DNA from: Paenibacillus cymbidii
Lineage (GTDB): Bacteria; Bacillota; Bacilli; Paenibacillales; NBRC-103111
Assembly (NCBI RefSeq): GCF_004764705.1
Contig: NZ_SHLX01000008.1
Location: 240,294-304,293 of the forward strand
Length of the DNA: 64,000 bases
Reading direction: 5' to 3'
The position numbers and the translations under genes were made by a program. The first letter of the stretch is position 1. Each line of letters opens with the position of its first letter. Below are positions 42,391 to 50,552 of this stretch, one piece after another. Under the pieces are notes generated by a model that did not search any database, was not told where the DNA came from, and was given only the letters and a program-made list of their open reading frames with translations.

Positions 42391-43344
42391 TTATTTCATT
42401 GCCTTGCACATGACGTGGAACGTACGCGTGATCTGGAAGCCGACGCGTTTATACAAATAACCGGCGTTGCTTTCTTCGCCCGTCCAGAGGAACCAGGCGC
42501 CGTGCAGGCTTTCCGCCCGCATCGCGGCCAGGCATTCGTAGAGCAGGATTTTGCCGAGCCCTTTGCCTTGCTGCCCCGGGTCGACGCCAAACGGGCCAAA
42601 CCGCTCGCGAATGCCTTCGTAGCCGCCGTGCAGGCAGAAGCCGACAAGCTTGCCGTTGTCGCGGGCGATCAGAATTTGGCTGAGCGGCAGTCCCTGCAGC
42701 ACGCCTTCGCGGATCGCACGGCCCCAATCGGCGTTGAACACGTTGTTCGCGAACTGGATCGCTTCATACAAATCGCTGTCCTCGGCACGCCTGAACGTAT
42801 AGCCTTCGGCTTCCCGCTGCGCCTTCAGCGCCTTGACGTCTTCCGGCACCTCGTAGCCGACGAGCGAATAGTCCATCGCCACCGGCGAATATTGCGTCAC
42901 GAAGCCAAGCTTCTGCAGCAGCCGGTACCCGTCCGGGTAAGTCGCTTCGTCGACGCCGGGCAAAATGTAATTGGGCGCGTACGAAGAGAAAAATACTTTC
43001 TCCTTGCCGTGACCGCGCAGGAACGTCAGCGCGTCCTCCAGCAGCCGGCTGCCGATGCCTTGCTTGCGATGCGCCGGGGCGACGAAGAAGTACGGAATCC
43101 AGCCGTTCGCCGGTTCCAGGTTCGTGCCGGCCATCGGAAGCTGGCGGCGAATGGCATAAGCAACGCCGACGATTCGTTCGCCGTCCGTCGCAATCCGCAT
43201 GCCTTCCGGATCGAAGTTCGCGTCAAGCAGCGTCAGCTTGCGGAACCGAACCGGCGAAATCGGATCTTTGGGCGCCGATTCGTTCCACAGCGGCACGATT
43301 TGTTTCTCGTCGCCCGGTTTGTAATGCCGATAATGAATCCCCAC
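42391..43344 (-). CDS. Tandem GNAT acetyltransferase
   Basis: About 317 aa with two GNAT modules. The first (1-150) has IPYFFVAPAHRKQGIGSRLLEDAL. The second (165-317) has FGVDPGQQGKGLGKILLYECL and YLYKRVGFQITRTF. GTG 43344 is chosen because AAAGGGGAGGG lies 7 nt upstream; the ATG at 43371 has no site. Within the peptidoglycan-sugar operon it might acetylate an amino sugar, amine or peptide; this is inference. Confidence 0.88.
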   Translation of the reverse strand: MGIHYRHYKPGDEKQIVPLWNESAPKDPISPVRFRKLTLLDANFDPEGMRIATDGERIVGVAYAIRRQLPMAGTNLEPANGWIPYFFVAPAHRKQGIGSRLLEDALTFLRGHGKEKVFFSSYAPNYILPGVDEATYPDGYRLLQKLGFVTQYSPVAMDYSLVGYEVPEDVKALKAQREAEGYTFRRAEDSDLYEAIQFANNVFNADWGRAIREGVLQGLPLSQILIARDNGKLVGFCLHGGYEGIRERFGPFGVDPGQQGKGLGKILLYECLAAMRAESLHGAWFLWTGEESNAGYLYKRVGFQITRTFHVMCKAMK

Positions 43345-43471
43345 CGCAGGTCCCTCCCCTTTGTTCATCAATGTTGGGTGTGTTCAGTCGGTTTCAGCGG
43401 TATTGCCGTTCGGCTTCTCGCGTGTTGTCGTTCCCGTCGCATCACCTCCAGCAAGAATGTTCCGTCCGCTA

Positions 43472-44590
43472 TTATTCCCATTCCGTCACGGCGGCCGCCA
43501 GCGCGTTGTGAAAAGCGGCTCGAAGGCGCGCAACGGACTTGCTGCGCCCGTAATGGACGCGGTTCGTCAGCAGCACGGCCGTAAGCCCGAGCTCCGGATC
43601 GACGTACAGGCTCGTGCCGGTGTAGCCGGTATGGCCAAAGCTCGCCAAGCCGAGCAAGTCGCCGGAAGCGTCGAACTTGTCGCCGCGCAGCGCCCAGCCC
43701 AGCCCGCGCTTGCCCGAAGCGAGCGTCGCCGTATGGCAGCGCGTTGCGGCGCGGGCAGCCGCCGGCGACAGCAACGGCGTCGGTTTGCCGCGGCAGGCGT
43801 CCAGCCACGCGTCCGCGTACCGGGCGAGATCGCCGGCGGAGGCGAACAAGCCGGCATGCCCGCTGACGCCGCCCAGCGCCGAAGCGTTCTCGTCGTGCAC
43901 GATGCCGATGCGCGGGCCGCTTTCGTAAGCGTAATGCTCCGTTGCCGCAAGGCGCGGCTTGCGTTCGGCGGCGGGCAAGTATCCGCTTTCAGCCATGCCG
44001 AGCGGCTCGAATACATCCCGCCGCGCCGCTTCCGGCAGCGCCAGGCCGGTCAGTTTCTCGATCAACCGCCCGAGCACGATGTAGCCCATGTCGCTGTATA
44101 CGACCTGCGTGCCGGGTTCATACTCGAGCGGCTGCTCCATGACAAAAGCGTTGATGCGCTCCGGCGACCAGCCGTGGGAATGCATATCCGTGAAGGCCAT
44201 CAAACCGGACGTGTGCGTCAGCAGTTGGCCAATAGTAACGCTTTCCTTGCCGCCGCCCGCAAATTCCGGCACATGCATCGCAACGGGATCGGATAACGTC
44301 GCCTTGCCGCGTTCGATCAGCTTCAGCAGAAGCGGCAGCGTGACGACGACCTTGGTCAGCGAAGCGCAGTCGTATACGGTGTCTTCCGTCGCCGGTATGC
44401 GGTTGCCGCCGTAGTCGACCGCAAGGCCGGCCGCATACCGGACGGTTGCCCCGCGGCGGGAGACGACGGCGACGCCGCCGGGAATTTCGCCGCTGGCGAT
44501 ATTGTCGTCGATCAGCCGCAGCGCGGCTTCGACGCCTTCCGGCCGCATGCCCATGCGGCGGGCAGCTTCGGCGTGCGCTTCCTTATGCAT
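43472..44590 (-). CDS. Serine beta-lactamase-like hydrolase, AmiE-like
   Basis: 372-aa hydrolase of the class-C beta-lactamase/DD-peptidase fold. SxxK is in CASLTKVV, the YxN-like motif reads YSDMGY, and the third motif is FGHTGYTG. In B. subtilis the neighbour of namZ, amiE (ybbE), encodes an N-acetylmuramoyl-L-alanine amidase of this fold, and I infer the same role. No signal peptide is visible: the N-terminus is MHKEAHAEAARRMGMRPEGVEAAL. ATG 44590 overlaps the namZ stop by 8 nt. A cytoplasmic amidase would act on imported muropeptides. Confidence 0.82.
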   Translation of the reverse strand: MHKEAHAEAARRMGMRPEGVEAALRLIDDNIASGEIPGGVAVVSRRGATVRYAAGLAVDYGGNRIPATEDTVYDCASLTKVVVTLPLLLKLIERGKATLSDPVAMHVPEFAGGGKESVTIGQLLTHTSGLMAFTDMHSHGWSPERINAFVMEQPLEYEPGTQVVYSDMGYIVLGRLIEKLTGLALPEAARRDVFEPLGMAESGYLPAAERKPRLAATEHYAYESGPRIGIVHDENASALGGVSGHAGLFASAGDLARYADAWLDACRGKPTPLLSPAAARAATRCHTATLASGKRGLGWALRGDKFDASGDLLGLASFGHTGYTGTSLYVDPELGLTAVLLTNRVHYGRSKSVARLRAAFHNALAAAVTEWE

Positions 44591-45779
44591 GGCCGGCTTC
44601 GCGCTCGTAGAGCAGGAACGGCTCCCGCATCTTGCGCCAGACGCGCTCGTCTTCTTCGTAGCGTTCGAGAATGGCGGCCAACCCCGCCTGCTCGTGCAGC
44701 GTGCGGCGCACGACATCGCTGCCGGACAGTATGTCGATGAAGCATTTGGCGTCGCTGTTCTCCCGTTTCTGCGGCAGCAGCCAGACGAAGTCGTCCGCAT
44801 GCATGTCGATCAAATGATGCAGCAAGTGCAGCGAAGTCGCTACGGCGCGGAACGCGGAGCGGTCCGTTACAAACAGCTGCAATCCGTTGCAAAGCGCTCC
44901 CTGGTGCTTGGAGAACATCGGCGTAAACGTCACCGGATGGAAAACCGCTCCCGGCAGCTTCAGTCCATTCAGCCGCTTCGCCAGCTTCTCCGCCTGCAGC
45001 CACGGGGCGCCGACCATTTCGAACGGTTTCGTCGTGCCGCGGCCTTCGGACAAATTCGTTCCTTCAAATAAACAGTTGCCGGCATAGACGCGCACCGTAT
45101 CCATCGTCGGCATATTCGGCGACGGCAGCAGCCACGGCAGCCCCGTATCCGGGTATTCCATCTTCGGCTCCCAGCCGGACAGGCGCACGACGTGCAGCCG
45201 GCACGGCTTCTCCATCTGCGCCTGCACGAGCGTGGCGAATTCGCCGATCGTCAGGCCGGTGCGATACGGCACGCGCCATGCCCCTACCATGGAATGGAAC
45301 GCGTCTTCCAGGAAGCCGCCTTCCACCTCGTACCCGCCGGTCGGATTCGGCCGGTCGAGCACGATCACTTCCTTGCCATGTTCGGCGCAGGCTTGCATCA
45401 CATAAACGAGTGTCGTCAAATACGTGTAGAACCGGACGCCCAAATCCTGAATATCGAATACGACGGCGTCGACACTCGCCAGCATGGAGGCCGTCGGCTT
45501 GCGATGAACGCCGTACAGGCTGTACACCGGCAGCCCCGTTCCGGCATCGGTTTCATCCTCGAACAACAGCCCCGCCTGCCGCTCGCCGCGAATGCCGTGC
45601 TCGCAGGCGAACAAGGCGGTCAGCTGCGCGTCCGGCAAGGCGGCGCAAATGTCGATCGTCGAACGAAAATCCGATGCGATGCCCGTCGGGTTGGTCAGCA
45701 GGCCGATTCGTTTGCCCGCCGCAATGCGGTCTTGCCCAAGCGCCAAGCGATCCGCGCCCGTTAATACGTTCCCCGCCAT
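44583..45779 (-). CDS. namZ: DUF1343 exo-beta-N-acetylmuramidase (NamZ-like)
   Basis: 398 aa, the DUF1343/GH171 family. B. subtilis NamZ (YbbC) releases MurNAc from the non-reducing ends of peptidoglycan fragments. Family segments visible: GKRIGLLTNPTGIASDFRSTIDI, TALFACEHGIRGERQAG, SLYGVHRKPTASML, VFDIQDLGVRFYTYLTTL, ECH-type FACEHG and VLDRPNP. No signal peptide (MAGNVLTGADRLALG), unlike the secreted B. subtilis enzyme. It is first in the operon, behind a consensus promoter with two candidate operators. Confidence 0.88.
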   Translation of the reverse strand: MAGNVLTGADRLALGQDRIAAGKRIGLLTNPTGIASDFRSTIDICAALPDAQLTALFACEHGIRGERQAGLLFEDETDAGTGLPVYSLYGVHRKPTASMLASVDAVVFDIQDLGVRFYTYLTTLVYVMQACAEHGKEVIVLDRPNPTGGYEVEGGFLEDAFHSMVGAWRVPYRTGLTIGEFATLVQAQMEKPCRLHVVRLSGWEPKMEYPDTGLPWLLPSPNMPTMDTVRVYAGNCLFEGTNLSEGRGTTKPFEMVGAPWLQAEKLAKRLNGLKLPGAVFHPVTFTPMFSKHQGALCNGLQLFVTDRSAFRAVATSLHLLHHLIDMHADDFVWLLPQKRENSDAKCFIDILSGSDVVRRTLHEQAGLAAILERYEEDERVWRKMREPFLLYEREAGHA

Positions 45780-45877
45780 AGTTCCCTCCGCTCCGGCGCC
45801 GTTGCCAGCCTGCGCCTTTGTCGTCCAAGTTGTTGGTTCCGGCTGCTTTACACAACCTTCAAGTTTCCGTTGACCGT

Positions 45878-45935
45878 ATTATAAGCCGACCAAAATAATA
45901 TTTCAAGATAGAAATTTTTTTTGAAATATAATTTC
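45878..45935 (-). promoter_or_regulatory. Promoter of the namZ operon with two GAAA/TTTC palindromes
   Basis: Minus-strand TTGAAA (45901-45906), 17-nt spacer, perfect TATAAT (45878-45883). ATTTC-N6-GAAAT (45900-45915) overlaps the -35 and the perfect palindrome GAAATATAATTTC (45923-45935) lies just upstream. Both resemble RpiR-family operators. Position suggests repression. Confidence 0.7.
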
Positions 45936-45961
45936 TTATTGAACCATTGTTTCACTGTCAT

Positions 45962-47158
45962 TCAAGGCAAAGCCAATTTCCCCATTACCGTTGCCGCAGT
46001 TGCACCCGTTACGGCAGGCAGCGTATTCGGCACGCCGTGAATCGTATCGTTCGCCAATAAGGCGAACGCTATCGCTTCCTTCGCGTCCCCCGAAATGCCC
46101 AGCTCATCCGATGTATAAAGACGAAGCTCCGGCAGCAGCTTCGCCAGCATGCCCATCATTGCCGGATTGCGGGCCCCGCCGCCGGACACGATAACTTCAG
46201 CAACTTCGTGCCGCGGCAAAATAAAATCGCGATAGCTTCGCGCAATCGCATGCGCCGTAAACGCCGTAAACGTCGCCGCCGTATCGCGGGCGTCCAGCCC
46301 TTTGGCGGCGGCGCGTTCCAGCCACTGGCGGGCAACCGCTTCGCCGAACGTTTCCCGGCCGGTCGTCTTGGGCGGTTTGGCAGAAAAATAGGGATGGCGC
46401 ATAAATTGTTCGACCAGTTCCGCGTCGACCGTTCCGGCGGCTGCCCAGCCGCCGTCCTTGTCATACGACATTGCGCCCCCGGACAACGCGACAATCGCCT
46501 GGTCGAGCATCATGTTGCCGGGACCGGTATCGAACGCGGTCACAGCCGCTGCGTCGGCCCCCGCCGGAATAACGGCGCAGTTGCCGATGCCGCCGATGTT
46601 CTGCACGATGCGGCCAAGGCGCGGATGGCGGAACAGCAAGTAGTCGGCATAAGGAGTCAGCGGCGCGCCCAAACCGCCGGCCGCCATGTCCGCGGGTCTG
46701 AAGTCGCCGACCGTGGGCACTCCCGTCAGTTTGGCGATGAACGAAATGTCGCCGATTTGCAGCGTCGAACGTTCGCAGAACGGCACGCCGCCCTCCAGGA
46801 CCGGCTGGTGCCACACCGTTTGGCCATGCGAGCCGATAAAATCGATTTCGTCCGGGCGAAGGCCGGCCATTGCCGCCGCTTCCAGCGCGGCTGCCGCAAA
46901 CCGTTTGGCCAAATGCACATTCATCGAACACAGCGCCTGCGCGTCGGCACCGCCCGGCTTGCACAGCGCCTTCAATTGGTCGCGCAGCGCGACATCGTAG
47001 GCGACGGTATAGAAGGCGATGCATTCCGCTTCCGCGTCGATTCCCGTTCCGGTCAACCGGACGACGGCGGCGTCGATGCCGTCAAGCGACGTGCCGGACA
47101 TGAGGCCGATTGCCGTTTTCACTCGTTTGCAAGCCAATTTGCCGATCAGGTCAAGCAT
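45962..47158 (-). CDS. anmK: Anhydro-N-acetylmuramic acid kinase
   Basis: 398-aa ASKHA-fold kinase that converts 1,6-anhydro-MurNAc to MurNAc-6-phosphate. The N-terminal phosphate loop GLMSGTSLDGIDAA, the catalytic region FIGSHGQTVWHQP, VGDFRPADMAAGGLGAPLTPY and GPGNMMLDQAI are intact. Transcribed from its own promoter, it faces away from the murK-like gene across a shared regulatory region. Its product is the substrate of MurQ encoded nearby. Confidence 0.95.
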   Translation of the reverse strand: MLDLIGKLACKRVKTAIGLMSGTSLDGIDAAVVRLTGTGIDAEAECIAFYTVAYDVALRDQLKALCKPGGADAQALCSMNVHLAKRFAAAALEAAAMAGLRPDEIDFIGSHGQTVWHQPVLEGGVPFCERSTLQIGDISFIAKLTGVPTVGDFRPADMAAGGLGAPLTPYADYLLFRHPRLGRIVQNIGGIGNCAVIPAGADAAAVTAFDTGPGNMMLDQAIVALSGGAMSYDKDGGWAAAGTVDAELVEQFMRHPYFSAKPPKTTGRETFGEAVARQWLERAAAKGLDARDTAATFTAFTAHAIARSYRDFILPRHEVAEVIVSGGGARNPAMMGMLAKLLPELRLYTSDELGISGDAKEAIAFALLANDTIHGVPNTLPAVTGATAATVMGKLALP

Positions 47159-47179
47159 GTTGAATCCCCTCCCAACGTC

Positions 47180-47207
47180 AGTATATCGTTACGAAATATT
47201 TTTTCAA
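47180..47207 (-). promoter_or_regulatory. anmK promoter with internal GAAA/TTTC palindrome
   Basis: Minus-strand TTGAAA (47202-47207), 16-nt spacer and TATACT (47180-47185). GAAATATTTTTTC (47193-47205) lies between the hexamers, where a bound regulator would block polymerase. Confidence 0.6.
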
Positions 47208-47233
47208 ATATTTTATCAATCATAAATTTTCAT

Positions 47234-47263
47234 TTTACAAACAAATGCGTTATCGTATATACT
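47234..47263 (+). promoter_or_regulatory. Promoter of the murK-like/murQ unit
   Basis: TTTACA (47234-47239), 18-nt spacer, TATACT (47258-47263), in the AT-rich divergent region shared with anmK. The palindrome at 47193-47205 lies about 30 bp upstream of this -35. Confidence 0.55.
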
Positions 47264-47318
47264 TGGCTCAGCGAAAAGAAGGTATTCTTCCTGAGCGTTG
47301 AAAGGCTGTGAATCCGGA

Positions 47319-48275
47319 ATGATCATGACCATCGGCATCGACGGCGGCGGCACCAAAACCGAAGCGGTATTGTCCGACAGCCGCGGCGCTATTATTCATC
47401 GCCTGACATTCGGCGCGACGAACCCGCACGCCGTTACATTCGAAACGGCGGAGAAGCGGCTTGCTGAAGCGGCGGAAGCGATGTTCGCTTATGCGGAATC
47501 GCTGCCGGACGAACCGGCGGTCCCGGCGATATGCCTCGGCGTCGCCGGCGTCGCCCGCCGCGAAGAAATCGACCGCATCGCCGACTCCGTCTCCGCGCAG
47601 CTTGCCGCAAAAGGCCGCGACGCCCGCGTCTTCGTGCGCAGCGACGCCGACATCGCGCTGATGGCGGCGCACGGCAAGCCGAGCGGACTGATCGCGATCG
47701 CCGGCACCGGCTCGATCGTCTACGGCGTCGCGGCGGACGGTTCCCGCTACCGCGTCGGCGGCTGGGGACACCTGCTCGGCGACGAAGGCAGCGGTTACGC
47801 CATCGGGCGGCGCACGCTGCAGGCGGTGATGCAAAGCTTCGACGGCGTGCTGCCGGAGACGGCGCTGACGCCGCTCGTGCTGCGCAAATGCGCTCTCCAT
47901 TCCAGCGACGAACTGAAACATTATGTATACCGGCCTGCGTTCGGCAAAGCGGAAATCGCCGCCTTCGCCGAGCTGTGCATCGAAGCGGGCGAGGCGGACG
48001 ACGCCGTTGCGGCTGCGATTCTGAAGCGCTCTGCGGAGGAGCTCGCGGTCTGCGTGCTGACGATTCGGCGCAAGCATCCGGATTTTGCGCACGCGCCGGT
48101 CGGCGCGGCCGGATCGATGTTCCGCCACAGCGCCTATTACCGCGCCTGCTTCACTGCACGTCACGATGCGGAAGCGGCTGAGGCCCCGCTCGTTCTGTCG
48201 GATCGGTCCCCCGCGCTCGGAGCCGCACTGCTTGCGCGTATGCTCGCCGAAGCGGCGGACGGTACGGCCCTGTAG
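47319..48275 (+). CDS. BadF/NagK-type amino-sugar kinase, MurK-like
   Basis: About 318 aa, ASKHA fold. The phosphate loop is IGIDGGGTKTEAVLSD, the second motif AIAGTGSIVYGV, and the adenosine region LLGDEGSGYAIG; all look active. Similar enzymes (MurK of Clostridium) phosphorylate MurNAc and GlcNAc at C6. With MurQ directly downstream and no PTS MurP here, it probably makes MurNAc-6-phosphate from free MurNAc. Start is uncertain: ATG 47319 or 47325, or TTG 47298; none has a strong ribosome site. Confidence 0.88.
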   Translation: MIMTIGIDGGGTKTEAVLSDSRGAIIHRLTFGATNPHAVTFETAEKRLAEAAEAMFAYAESLPDEPAVPAICLGVAGVARREEIDRIADSVSAQLAAKGRDARVFVRSDADIALMAAHGKPSGLIAIAGTGSIVYGVAADGSRYRVGGWGHLLGDEGSGYAIGRRTLQAVMQSFDGVLPETALTPLVLRKCALHSSDELKHYVYRPAFGKAEIAAFAELCIEAGEADDAVAAAILKRSAEELAVCVLTIRRKHPDFAHAPVGAAGSMFRHSAYYRACFTARHDAEAAEAPLVLSDRSPALGAALLARMLAEAADGTAL

Positions 48276-48335
48276 CGCGATTCCGGCTCACGGCCGACAC
48301 CAACGACACCAGCCTGGTTTAACGGAGGAAGCAAG

Positions 48336-49256
48336 ATGAACGACATCATCGATTTACTGACAACCGAACAACGCAATGACCATACGCTTCATATCGACGC
48401 CCAATCGACCGAACAAATCATGCGCCTGATCAACGACGAAGACCGGCTTGTGGCGGACATCGTGCAAGCGTGCATTCCGCAAATCGCGCAAGCCGCCGAC
48501 CTGATCATCGCTTCGTTTCGGCGTCAGGGCCGCCTGTTTTATTTTGGCGCCGGCACGAGCGGACGACTCGGCATTCTCGACGCTTCGGAATGCCCGCCCA
48601 CGTTCGGCACCGATCCGAAAATGGTGCAGGGCGTGATCGCCGGCGGGCTGCAGGCGATCCACGAAGCGGTCGAAGGCGCGGAAGACAGCGCTGCGCTAGG
48701 CGCCGCCGACGTCGACAACAACGGCGTCACCGCCCGCGATGTCGTCGTCGGCATCGCCGCCAGCGGCCGCACGCCGTACGTGCTCGGCGCGATGGAGCGC
48801 GCCCGGGCGCTCGGCGCCTCCGTCGTTGGCGTCAGCAACAATGCCGGCACGCCGATGAGCGGTTTCGCCGACGTGATGATCGAAGCCGTCGTCGGCCCCG
48901 AAGCGATTATGGGCTCGACGCGGATGAAGGCGGGCACGGCGCAGAAGCTGATTCTCAACATGCTGACGACCGGCTCGATGATTCGCATGGGCAAGGTGTA
49001 CGGCAATTTGATGGTCGACTTGCAGCCGTCCAACGAGAAGCTTGTCATCCGTTCGAAACGCATCGCCAAACTCGCCACAGGCGCGGAGGACGAAGCGGTC
49101 GAAGCGGCGCTGGAAGCGGCGGACGGCCATGTCAAAACCGCCATCGTCATGCTGCTTTCCGGCACCGGCGCGACGGAAGCGCGCGAGCTTCTGCAGCAAT
49201 CGCAAGGCTTTGTCGTCAAGGCGCTGGAGCTTGCTAACGGCAACAGGCAAGGGTGA
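48336..49256 (+). CDS. murQ: N-acetylmuramic acid 6-phosphate etherase
   Basis: 306-aa SIS-domain lyase that splits MurNAc-6-phosphate into GlcNAc-6-phosphate and D-lactate. LFYFGAGTSGRLGILDASECPPTFGTDP, VVGIAASGRTPYVLGAMERARALGA, EAIMGSTRMKAGTAQKLILNMLTTGSMI and RMGKVYGNLMVDLQPSNEKL are all diagnostic. GGAGGAAGCAAG precedes the ATG. It is the meeting point of the AnmK and MurK-like branches. Confidence 0.97.
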   Translation: MNDIIDLLTTEQRNDHTLHIDAQSTEQIMRLINDEDRLVADIVQACIPQIAQAADLIIASFRRQGRLFYFGAGTSGRLGILDASECPPTFGTDPKMVQGVIAGGLQAIHEAVEGAEDSAALGAADVDNNGVTARDVVVGIAASGRTPYVLGAMERARALGASVVGVSNNAGTPMSGFADVMIEAVVGPEAIMGSTRMKAGTAQKLILNMLTTGSMIRMGKVYGNLMVDLQPSNEKLVIRSKRIAKLATGAEDEAVEAALEAADGHVKTAIVMLLSGTGATEARELLQQSQGFVVKALELANGNRQG

Positions 49257-49363
49257 AATATCTCCTGCCTCGGCCTCTCGAGTGGTAAACTGGAATGGAT
49301 CCGGCGCCGGCTGTTCGTCCGGGCCGGAATTAGCGGTCCTTATCGTCTGGAGGAGATCAGGTT

Positions 49364-50506
49364 ATGGCGGAAATTCGTTTGGTGGCGGCGGAGGAAATGG
49401 CGGAGGCGATCCGCGGGTCCGACGCCGTCTTTCGCGATGCGGAGCAAATTTCGATGGGGGCTGCTTTCCCGGCCGTTTTTTCGCCGGCGCTTTCGCAATC
49501 GTTCGGCGCTTATGAGGACGGCAAGCTCGTTTCGTTCATGGGACTCGTCCCCGCTGTACTGCGCATCGGGGACGCGCGAGTGCCGATGTATTCGCTCGGT
49601 TCGGTGTATACGCTGCCGGACTTCCGCGGACACGGTTATGCCGGGGACATTCTGCAGGCGATCAAAGCGCATGTCCGTGCGTCCGGCGGGGCGCTTGTTT
49701 ACGTGTCCGGCGACCGTTCATTGTACACGCGCAACCAGTGCCACCCGTTCGGCGCGATCGATCGTTGCGCAATCGGAGCGGCACAGGCGGAAGGGCTGCT
49801 TCAAGCCGGCGCAGCCGCAGGTTTTGCCGTTCGCGAGATGGCGCCGACGGATTGGATGTACGTGTCCGAGCTGGCGGCGGCGCGCCGCGTCGCTTACGAG
49901 CAAAGCGTTCGCGAGCTGGCCGAGCTGATCGCCAGCGAAGCGTATGCCAGCTGCCTGAAGCTGCGGCATCGTACGCTTGTCGCAACGAAAGACGGCCGCG
50001 TCGCCGCCTTCGCCGTTGTGGCCACGCCGGACGAACGCGGCAGCAAACGCACGCCGCTTGCCGTCGAATGGGCGGGCGATGCCGTTGCGGTGGCCGCGAT
50101 TTTGGGCCATGCCGCGACGGCGTACGGGCTGCCGCAGCTCGATGTGCCGGTTGCCTGGCACGAACGGGAACTGGCGGCGGCACTCGCGGGTGTGCCTTCT
50201 GCCGCAGGCCGCAATCTTGGCACGGTCCACGTTGCGGACGCCGAGCGGCTGTTTGCGTGCCTTGCGCCTTACTGGCGCACGAGCATCGCCGATCCGACTG
50301 AGCTGCCGCACGTGCGCACGCTGCCGGATCATCGTTATGCGCTGACGGCGGCTGACGGACGGACGTTCGAGCTCGACTCCGCATCTCTTGTGTCGCTGCT
50401 GTTCGATCCGATGCCGTCGCTGCCGGCGGTGCCGGAAGCGCGCGCCGCGATGCTCGGCCCGTTCCCTGTGCCGCTGCCGTATGCCGGCGGGCTTAATTAC
50501 GTTTGA
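49364..50506 (+). CDS. GNAT acetyltransferase, Eis-like layout
   Basis: 380 aa. The N-terminal GNAT domain has YSLGSVYTLPDFRGHGYAGDILQAIKAHV (acetyl-CoA loop RGHGYA). It is followed by a second GNAT-like part (190-270) and a C-terminal domain, an arrangement like Eis proteins. TCTGGAGGAGA precedes the ATG. It is 107 nt after murQ. Substrate is unknown; a second acetyltransferase occurs in the facing operon. Confidence 0.78.
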   Translation: MAEIRLVAAEEMAEAIRGSDAVFRDAEQISMGAAFPAVFSPALSQSFGAYEDGKLVSFMGLVPAVLRIGDARVPMYSLGSVYTLPDFRGHGYAGDILQAIKAHVRASGGALVYVSGDRSLYTRNQCHPFGAIDRCAIGAAQAEGLLQAGAAAGFAVREMAPTDWMYVSELAAARRVAYEQSVRELAELIASEAYASCLKLRHRTLVATKDGRVAAFAVVATPDERGSKRTPLAVEWAGDAVAVAAILGHAATAYGLPQLDVPVAWHERELAAALAGVPSAAGRNLGTVHVADAERLFACLAPYWRTSIADPTELPHVRTLPDHRYALTAADGRTFELDSASLVSLLFDPMPSLPAVPEARAAMLGPFPVPLPYAGGLNYV

Positions 50507-50552
50507 CCTCATGACGGGAAAAACGATTTGATTCGAGGAGGCTCGTCTCTTC

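Noticed and set aside
40978..43584. Long plus-strand open frame of 868 codons
   Set aside because: It is antisense to the binding protein and GNAT genes and shows Arg/His/Gln-rich nonsense composition typical of GC-rich shadow frames.
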